DNA of 64,000 nt from Cohnella rhizosphaerae (GTDB lineage: Bacteria; Bacillota; Bacilli; Paenibacillales; Paenibacillaceae), in assembly GCF_029525575.1 (NCBI RefSeq), contig NZ_JAPDIA010000009.1, forward strand, positions 1 to 64,000, given 5' to 3'. The translations under genes were made by a program, and so were the position numbers. The notes beneath the pieces are model-generated. The model ran no database searches. It saw only the letters and a program-made list of their open reading frames with translations, and was not told the origin of the DNA. Shown one piece after another: positions 57,125-64,000 of this stretch. Positions within the stretch are counted from its first letter, which is position 1. Each line of letters starts with the position of its first letter.

Positions 57125-60100
57125 ATGAATCAGAGGAGTACGTTTTATTTCGCCGGAAAACGGTGGGTATCAGGCATTTTGATTTTTATGCTCTCTATCT
57201 CATTATTTGCTTTTCCGGCGCAAGCCGCGGATCAATGGAGTCAATATGCCAAGATCGGTCAAGGAAGCAATAAATATCTCGGAGCATTTGCTAATCCGTA
57301 CAGCGTAACGGTAGACAGCGGCGGGAATCTATACGTGGCCGATTTTGAAAACCATCGCATCCAGAAGCTGACCGCGGCGACAGGCGTATGGAGCGAGTGG
57401 AAGAAGGATGGCGGCGGCTCAGGCAGCGGACCGGGGGGAGTTTGCCAACCCTAGCGGCGTGGCGGTAGACAGCGTCGGAAATGTATATGTGGCGGACTAT
57501 TATAACCACCGCATTCAGAAGCTCACGGCAGCTACGGGGGGTATGGAGCGAGTGGAAGAAGAGCGGCGGCGGATCGGGCAGCGGCTTGGGCGAGTTTAGT
57601 TATCCCCGCGGCGTAGCGATAGATGGCGACGGGAATTTGTATGTGGCCGATTCTAAAAATCATCGCATCCAGAAGCTGGATGCCGTATCGGGCGTATGGA
57701 GCGAGTGGAAGAAAAGCGGCGGCGGGACGGGCGGCGACCTAGGGGGAGTTTAATGAGCCCACTGGCGTGGCGGTGGACGGCGATGGGAATGTGTACGTGG
57801 CCGATTCTAAAAATAACCGCATCCAAAAGCTCACGATCTCTACAGGCGCGTGGAGCGAGTGGAAGAAAAGCGGCGGCGGAACGGGCAGCGGAACGGGCAG
57901 CGGATTAGGCGAATTCAACCAACCGTCCGACGTAGCGGTAGACAGCGGCGGGAATGTATGGTATGTGGCCGATTCTAAAAATCACCGCATTCAGAAGTTG
58001 GATGTCGCCTCGGGCGTGTGGAGCGAGTGGAAGAAGAGCGGCGGCGGATCGGGCAGCGATCTGGAACAATTTAATAAGCCAAGAGGCGTGGCGCTGGACA
58101 GCAGCGGGAATGTCTATGTGGCCGATGCCGGAAATCACCGCATCCAGAAGTGGACGGCAGCTACGGAACTTTGGAGCCAATATGGGTATCGGGGGAGCGG
58201 TTGCCGGCTCCGGCTTGGGCGAGTTTAGTTATCCGGTCGGCGTGGCGGTAGACAACCTGAGCAATCTATATGTAGCCGATTTCGATAACCACCGCATTCA
58301 GAAGCTGGATGTCGCCTCGGGCGCGTGGAGCGAGTGGAAGAAGAACGGCGGCGGATCAGGGCAGCGGCTTGGGAGAGTTTGACTCGCCGACGGATGTTGA
58401 GGTAGACAGCAGCGGAAATATGTACGTTGCAGATCCATATAACCACCGCATTCAGAAGTTGGATGTGGCCTCGGGCGCGTGGAGCGAGTGGAAGAAGAAC
58501 GGCGGCGGATCGGGCAGCGGCTTGGGAGAGTTCGGTTATCCCGGCGGCGTAGCGGTAGACGGCAACGGGAATGTGTACGTGGCCGATTCCAATAACAATC
58601 GCATCCAGAAGCTGACGGCAGCGACCGGGGAGTGGAGCGAGTGGAAAAAGAGCGGAGGCGGCGCAGGCAGCGGCTTGGGCGAGTTTAACGATCCGTCCGG
58701 CGTAGAGGTAGACGGCGAGGGGGAATGTCTATGTGGCCGACATGGGAAATCATCGCATCCAGAAGCTGACGGCAGCGACAGGGGGAGTGGAGCGAGTGGA
58801 AGAAGAGCGGCGGCGGCGCAGGCAGCGGCTTGGGCGAGTTCGATGAACCGTACAGCGTGGCGGTAGACGACAGCGGCAATGTCTATGTGGCCGATTCCAA
58901 TAACGAGCGCATCCAGAAGCTGACGGCAGCTACGGGGGGGATGGAGCGAGTGGAAGAAGAGCGGCGGCGGCTCGGGCAGCGGCCTGGGCGAGTTTAGCAG
59001 TCCGCTCGGCATAGCGATAGATCGTGACGGGATCGTGTACGTGTCCGAATTCGACAATCACAGAATCCAGAAATTAGAAATCACGAACGAACCGAAAACG
59101 GTCATCGCTTCCGTCGCTGCGGCGACTCCCGTGGTCGGTGCGGACGATGCGGTCACGCTGACGGTTAAGGATGAGCTGGGGAACACGGATACGACGTTTA
59201 ACGGGGCGCACGATGTGACGATTTCCGGTCATACGGCGGCCCCCGACGGTTCTTACGGCAGCTTTAACGGGACGGATTTGACAACAGGGCCGAACACGAT
59301 CGGCGTTACGTTCGCGAATGGCATCGCGACAGCGAACCTGAGGTTGAACAAGGCCGCTGCGCAAACAATCGGTTTTAGCGTGGCGGGCGTGGCGACGCCG
59401 GCAGCGAATCCGGTGAGCATCGCGCCAGAAGCGGGAAGCGCGGCTGCGATGGAGCTGACCACGGACATTGCGGCTCCGGCCGGCAACGGAGGCGCGTTTG
59501 CGCAGCAGCCGGTCGTGGCGATTGTCGATGCTTTCGGCAACGTGAGCACGAGCGACAGCGGCACGGTCGTGACGGTGTCGAAAAAGGATGCGGGCTCGTG
59601 GACGCTGACGGGAACGGTAACGGCGACGGCGAACTCGGGGGTTGTCGCATTTACAGGTCTTGGCGCAACGAACGCAGCCGAGGTGACGGGGGCGCAGCTC
59701 TCCTTCGATGCGACGGGATTGCCGCAGATGACGAGCCGTACGGTGACGCTCCCCTGGCCTGGAGCCGTTGCGCCGAGTCTGGAAGCTGTTACGGCAGGAG
59801 ACGGCCGCGTGCGCCTGGCTTGGCGTGCAGGGTATGGGGCGGTTAGCTACGCCGTTTATCAGGGGACGGTTCCCGGCATTTATGGGGAGGCGGTAGCTAA
59901 TGTGACCGGACTCGCATATGACGCCACTGAATTAACCAATGGGACAACGTATTATTTTGTCGTAAAAGCCGTTAATCCTTCCGGAATCAGCGCAGCTTCC
60001 AATGAATTGAGCGCAACGCCGCGAACGGCATCCGGCAGCACCAATCCATCGACGCCAACGTCAACGTCCGAGAAGCCTGCTACGACACCCGATTCGCCTG

Positions 60101-60776
60101 CTAATCCACAGCCTGCGGCAGATGTATTCAACAGCAGCATGGTGGATGAAGCCGATTTGGTAAAGACGATTGAATCCAAAATCGCGGAAGCGAAGGAAGC
60201 GAACGCAACGGCTGATTTTGCCGACATTCAAGGGCACTGGGCGGAAAAGACGATTGCTATTTTCTATAAAATGCAAGTCATTAAAGGCTACGAGGATGGG
60301 ACGCTCAGGCCGAATAGCAACGTCACGCGCGCAGCGTTCGCAGTGATTCTGGATCGCGTGTTCGGCATCCAAGGCGGCAGCAATACGCGTGTGAGCTTGA
60401 AGGATATCGGTCATGGCTGGGCGAAAGAAGCGATTGAGCGTCTTGTCGCGGCAGGCGTAATCAATGGCTATGAAGATGGTTCGTTCAGGCCGGACAACGC
60501 GATTACACGTCAAGAAATGGTCATGATGCTGTCTCGCATCGTAAACCTGGATAACGTGGCGAAAGATACAGCCAAGGGCAGCTTCAAGGATTTGAATGGC
60601 GCTTATGCAGCTGGCGAGATCAAAGCGGAAGCGCAAGCAGGCATCGTCAGCGGCAAAAGGGGGAGGGAACGTTCGATCCCTGGAGCAGTGCAACGCGCGC
60701 AGAGGCGCTGCAAATCATCTTGAATGCGCTGGAGCTTAATCCGCGATTGAAGACGTTGCTTCATTCAATTAAATAG
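57125..60776 (+). CDS. NHL-repeat surface protein with Ig-like, fibronectin-III and SLH domains (frameshifted many times as sequenced)
   Basis: Removing ten single bases (eight from G runs between about 57430 and 58935, and two A near 60655-60668) gives one frame of about 1213 residues ending at 60776. ATG 57125 has GAGGAG upstream and a signal peptide (SISLFAFPAQAA). Twelve NHL units follow at about 153-base steps, each of the form GVAVDxxGNVYVADxxNHRIQKL with a WSEWKKSGGG linker; together they would form beta-propellers. Then come an Ig-like region (KTVIASVAAATPVVGADDAV), a fibronectin-III domain (VRLAWRAGYGAVSYAVYQG) and three SLH repeats (HWAEKTIAIFYKMQVIKGYE and similar) that anchor it to the wall. 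The ligand is unknown. Confidence 0.82.
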
Positions 60777-60779
60777 TGC

Positions 60780-60825
60780 AACGAAAAGAGATCGCCGCAT
60801 TAACGGTGGTCTCTTTTCGTTTTTA
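60780..60825. terminator. Terminator after the NHL/SLH gene
   Basis: An 18-bp stem (AACGAAAAGAGATCGCCG with a nearly perfect complement) and a 6-nt loop, followed by TTTTTAT. Confidence 0.88.
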
Positions 60826-60981
60826 TAAGAATTGCTTAGACTGAGGGAGACAAGTTTCGGCATAAAGAGTCGTTTTTCGACATTTAGCAAAAATCCATCC
60901 TCGTTTTTAGCATTTCTGCATTCCCGAGAGAGGAAAGATCGTGAATAATAGATTGTTATCGACGCGAGGGGAGAAGACAAG

Positions 60982-62767
60982 GTGAAAATGCGACTCACGT
61001 TTGCGTGGAAAGTTTTTATTTTGTATTCTTTGTTCTTCTCGACGCTTATCCTCGGAATCGTGCTGACCGTTTATTTTTATATCAGTCATTCGTTGACGAA
61101 CAGCAAGACGGCCGAGATGGAGCAGACCGTCAAGGCGATCTCCGCGCAAACGGACGCGCTGCTCGACCGGATGAACAATCTGTCCCAATTGTTCCTCTTC
61201 AGCAACGACGTGCAGGATATGCTGCTCGACACATTGCCCTATCAGAACAGCGACAGCAACTATTTCGATCTGAACCTGCCGGAGCGCATGCAGTTCAAGG
61301 ATACGATGCTGTCGATCATCGGCATTCGGGACATCCCGCGAAGGGTCGCCGTTTACAACGGAAAGCATACGTTCGTGAACTATTCCATAACGCCCCGGAC
61401 GGACGGCATGTGGATAGCGGATCTTCGAACGTTGCCCTGGATCGAGCAGCTCAATGAAAAAGGCGGCAACGAGCTGTTTTTGCCCCCGCATGCGGATCTA
61501 TGGTCTACGGAGCGGGAGCCCGTCAGCGTCATCTCGTTCGTGCGCAGACTGCTCTATCTGAAGGGCGGGACGACAATCGGCTTTCTGGAAATTCAACAGC
61601 CCTCCTCCCTGCTGGACGGCATCGTCAAGAAGTCTTTGCCCGAGGGGTCTCGCTTGACGATCCGGGATGGCGAGGGCCGCATCGTCTACCCCTACTCGAA
61701 GCCAGACGAGAACGATCGGCCGCACGCCTCCAAAAAGGATGGAATACCGTTACGTATCTCCGGCGACCCAATGGACGTTCGTCCATTCGATCTCCGGCGC
61801 CGATCTCATGAAGCCGGTCAAGCGCGTCCAGCAGATCATCGTATCCGCGGGCGTACTCCTATTTTTGTTTACGTTAATCGTCATTTATTTGATTACGAAT
61901 TCGTTAACGGCGCCGATCCGAACGTTAAGGAAGTCGCTGGCGTCCGTTTCCCTTCAATCGCCGTCGCTCGAATTGAACGTTCAAGGCTCCCAGAACGAAA
62001 TCATCTTGTTGAATCGCGCGTTCAATAAGACGGTACTGAAAATGCGCGACTCGATCGATCAAATGCTCGAAGCGAGGTCCAGGGAACTGGAGGCTCACTT
62101 TGAAGCGCTGCAATCGCAGATGGATCCTCACTTCCTGTTCAATTCGCTCATGGCGATCAGCTCCGTCGCCCGGGAAGCGGACGCGCCCGTCGTCGTCGAG
62201 ATGTGCGATTGTCTCTCCCGGATGCTGCGCTATACGGCCTCGCACAAGCAGTCCTCCGTCGATATCGCCGACGAATGGGGGCATGCGGTTAACTACATCC
62301 GCATGATGAAGCTTCGCTACGAGGACTTCATCGAAGCGAAGTTCGATTTGGACGACAGCTTGGCCGGCATTCGCGTACCCAAGCTGATTTTGCAGCCGCT
62401 CGTTGAAAACGCTTTTTCGCACGGATTCGCGAATGCGACCCCGCCGTATTGCGTCGCCATAACGGGAACGCGTACGGAGCGGACATGGGCGCTTGAAATC
62501 AAGGACAACGGAGGCGGATTTTCCCCGTCCGCCCTTCGGCGGATCGAGGAGCAATTCCGGAAGCACGATACCAACCTGTCGAACCACGACTTCAGCAACC
62601 AGCTCGAGATCGGCGGCATGACGGTCAGCAACGTCTATATCCGATTAAAAATGCTGTACGGGCAAGATGCCGTATTCGAGATCTCGAACAACAGTCAGGG
62701 AGCGACAGTAAAGATCGGCGGCACCATCGTACGTACAGAAGGCAAGGAGCGTGGAGCTGATGTATAA
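60982..62767 (+). CDS. Sensor histidine kinase, YesM/LytS type (frameshifted as sequenced)
   Basis: Removing one A from A5 at 61732-61736 gives one 594-residue protein starting at GTG 60982. Two membrane segments (VFILYSLFFSTLILGIVLTV and IIVSAGVLLFLFTLIVIYLI) flank an extracellular sensor of about 250 residues. A HAMP domain follows, then the His_kinase domain with the phosphorylated histidine in QMDPHFLFNSL and the ATPase N box PLVENAFSHG and G box DNGGGF. In Paenibacillaceae such kinases commonly respond to sugars and regulate nearby ABC importers. The stop overlaps the response-regulator start by eight bases. Confidence 0.9.
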
Positions 62768-64000
62768 AATCGTCGTCGTGGAAGATGAACCGCTGCTGCT
62801 TCGCAGCATCGTCAGGAGCATCCGGGACGCCCATAGCGGCTTCCGGATCGCGGGCGAGGCCATGAACGGAACGGCGGCGCTCGAAGTGATCGCGCAGTCG
62901 AATCCGGATGTCGTCTTCACGGACATTCGCATGCCGAAAATGGACGGGCTAAGCCTGATCGAGGCGCTCAGGGCTCGCGGGAATGCAGCGAAGATCGTGC
63001 TGCTTAGCGGATATCAGGACTTTGAATATGCCAAGCGCGCCCTTCGGCATCAAGTGGAGGATTATTTGCTGAAGCCGTTATCCGATGCGTCCTTGAAGCA
63101 GCTTCTGGAAAAGATGCACGGCGATTTGAACCGCGTCCGCGAAGAGGAGCGCCGCGCTATGCTCGAATCGCTCGTCGAGAGCGACGTCCACGACCAGCTC
63201 CCGCAAGCGAAGCTGCAGGCGGCGTTCGCGCCGTATGCATCTTACGGCATGCTGCTGATCTGCCCGGGCTCCGTATGCACGTTCAGCTGCGACTGGTTCA
63301 CGCCCGCCAAAGATTATTGGCTGCGGACGGATCTGGACCGGATCGTCGGCGAATCGATCGGAGACGGCGAAGACTACTGGATATACCCGTTTAACCACGG
63401 GAACGAAAAGCTGGTCGTCCTGGCTTCTCGCCAGGCGCTCGAATCGTACGCGACTTCGTATGCCGCGATATACGAACGGCTGCTGGACGGGAACTTTCCC
63501 GTGACCGTTACGGCCAGCCGGGCGATGGAGGCCTTGTCGGACCTGCCGTTTTTGCTGCAGATGGCGAAGATCGTCCTCAAGAAGCGCGTCGTGTTCGGCA
63601 AGTCCGGACTTATCCTGCCGGATTCGGATACGGAAGCGGAAGCGCTTCGCCGATCCGAAGCTTCGGGGCAGAACCTGCACCTGGACGCCAAGACGGAGAG
63701 CAGGCTCGGCTTTTTCCTGGACAATCGCAAGAAGGAGCCCTACTTGCAGGAGGTTTACCGTCTTTTGAACGTTTACCGGGAGAACGACGCCCCGCAGCTG
63801 CTGCTTGAAAATCTGCTCAAACGGCTTGCCGGTCAAGCGCAGGCGGCGAGCGCCGTCGTCCCCGAAAGCCGCAGAATCGATCTGGATCTGGAGATCGACG
63901 AGCTGATCAGCAACGCCGTCTCCTACAAGGCCGTGAAGGAGGGGCTGACCTTCCTTCTTGAAGAGATGTTCAAGGCTTGGGGCGGAGGGGCCTCCGAGGG
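62760..64000 (+). CDS. Response regulator, YesN type (truncated by window end)
   Basis: At least 413 residues are visible from ATG 62760, with AAGGAGCGTGGAG upstream. The receiver domain has the acidic pocket VVEDEP, the phosphorylated aspartate in VVFTDIRMPKMDGL, the threonine/serine switch LLSGYQDFEYAKRA and the lysine in YLLKPLSD. A long linker of the YesN type follows. The AraC-type DNA-binding domain expected at the C-terminus lies beyond the window. It is the partner of the overlapping kinase. Confidence 0.9.
   Translation, partial: MYKIVVVEDEPLLLRSIVRSIRDAHSGFRIAGEAMNGTAALEVIAQSNPDVVFTDIRMPKMDGLSLIEALRARGNAAKIVLLSGYQDFEYAKRALRHQVEDYLLKPLSDASLKQLLEKMHGDLNRVREEERRAMLESLVESDVHDQLPQAKLQAAFAPYASYGMLLICPGSVCTFSCDWFTPAKDYWLRTDLDRIVGESIGDGEDYWIYPFNHGNEKLVVLASRQALESYATSYAAIYERLLDGNFPVTVTASRAMEALSDLPFLLQMAKIVLKKRVVFGKSGLILPDSDTEAEALRRSEASGQNLHLDAKTESRLGFFLDNRKKEPYLQEVYRLLNVYRENDAPQLLLENLLKRLAGQAQAASAVVPESRRIDLDLEIDELISNAVSYKAVKEGLTFLLEEMFKAWGGGASE

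Overview
The window looks like a chromosomal segment of a high-GC, Gram-positive endospore-former of the family Paenibacillaceae, most like Cohnella or Paenibacillus. The evidence is GGAGG-type ribosome-binding sites with frequent GTG and TTG starts, a Bacilli-type rRNA/tRNA cluster, the cdaA-cdaR-glmM-glmS order with a glmS ribozyme, a SigW/RsiW-like pair, S-layer-homology (SLH) surface proteins, and many carbohydrate ABC importers that lack their own ATPase. The genus is an inference.

Layout. 1-4655: 3' half of 16S rRNA, spacer, complete 23S rRNA and five tRNAs, with no 5S gene visible. 4749-9540: a low-GC zinc-ribbon/TPR/SEC-C gene, a CBM9-like protein on the minus strand, and a tight operon of HAD phosphatase, metallophosphoesterase and GlpP-like antiterminator. 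9576-20319: a secreted beta-helix protein, a glycosidase, an AraC regulator, and an operon of nucleoside hydrolase, solute-binding lipoprotein, small Ig-like protein and two permeases. 20333-28034: minisatellite-rich spacers, a heterodimeric ABC exporter, a methyltransferase, a second tRNA cluster, a long 51-bp tandem array and a GntR regulator. 28214-38617: an amino-sugar-type locus (binding protein, two permeases, GH4, NagB, an SLH protein and a large toroid-like protein). 38688-41363: repeat-rich spacer, DUF1304 protein, methyltransferase. 41676-52797: ppc, sigW/rsiW-like genes, cdaA, cdaR, glmM, glmS with ribozyme. 52815-64000: a truncated XRE-like gene, a secreted protein of unknown function, an ECF41 sigma factor with two likely target genes, a large NHL-repeat/SLH surface protein, and a YesM/YesN-type two-component system cut by the window end.

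Sequence quality. Twelve genes are interrupted by frameshifts. Each can be restored by removing single bases, nearly all from homopolymer runs: 28 extra bases and no missing ones by my count. The 16S fragment also departs from universally conserved positions. I therefore read these genes as intact genes carrying consensus errors, and give each as one CDS with the shifts listed.

Most interesting signals: (1) two adjacent secreted proteins share a short propeller-like module, one SLH-anchored and one carrying a toroid-like catalytic-type domain; (2) an ECF41 sigma gene is flanked by two identical-architecture promoters (TGTCACA, 16 nt, GGTC) in front of the epimerase and carboxymuconolactone-decarboxylase genes; (3) a 20-bp motif is shared by the promoters on either side of the AraC regulon; (4) a 51-bp tandem array has diverged relatives 12 kb away.
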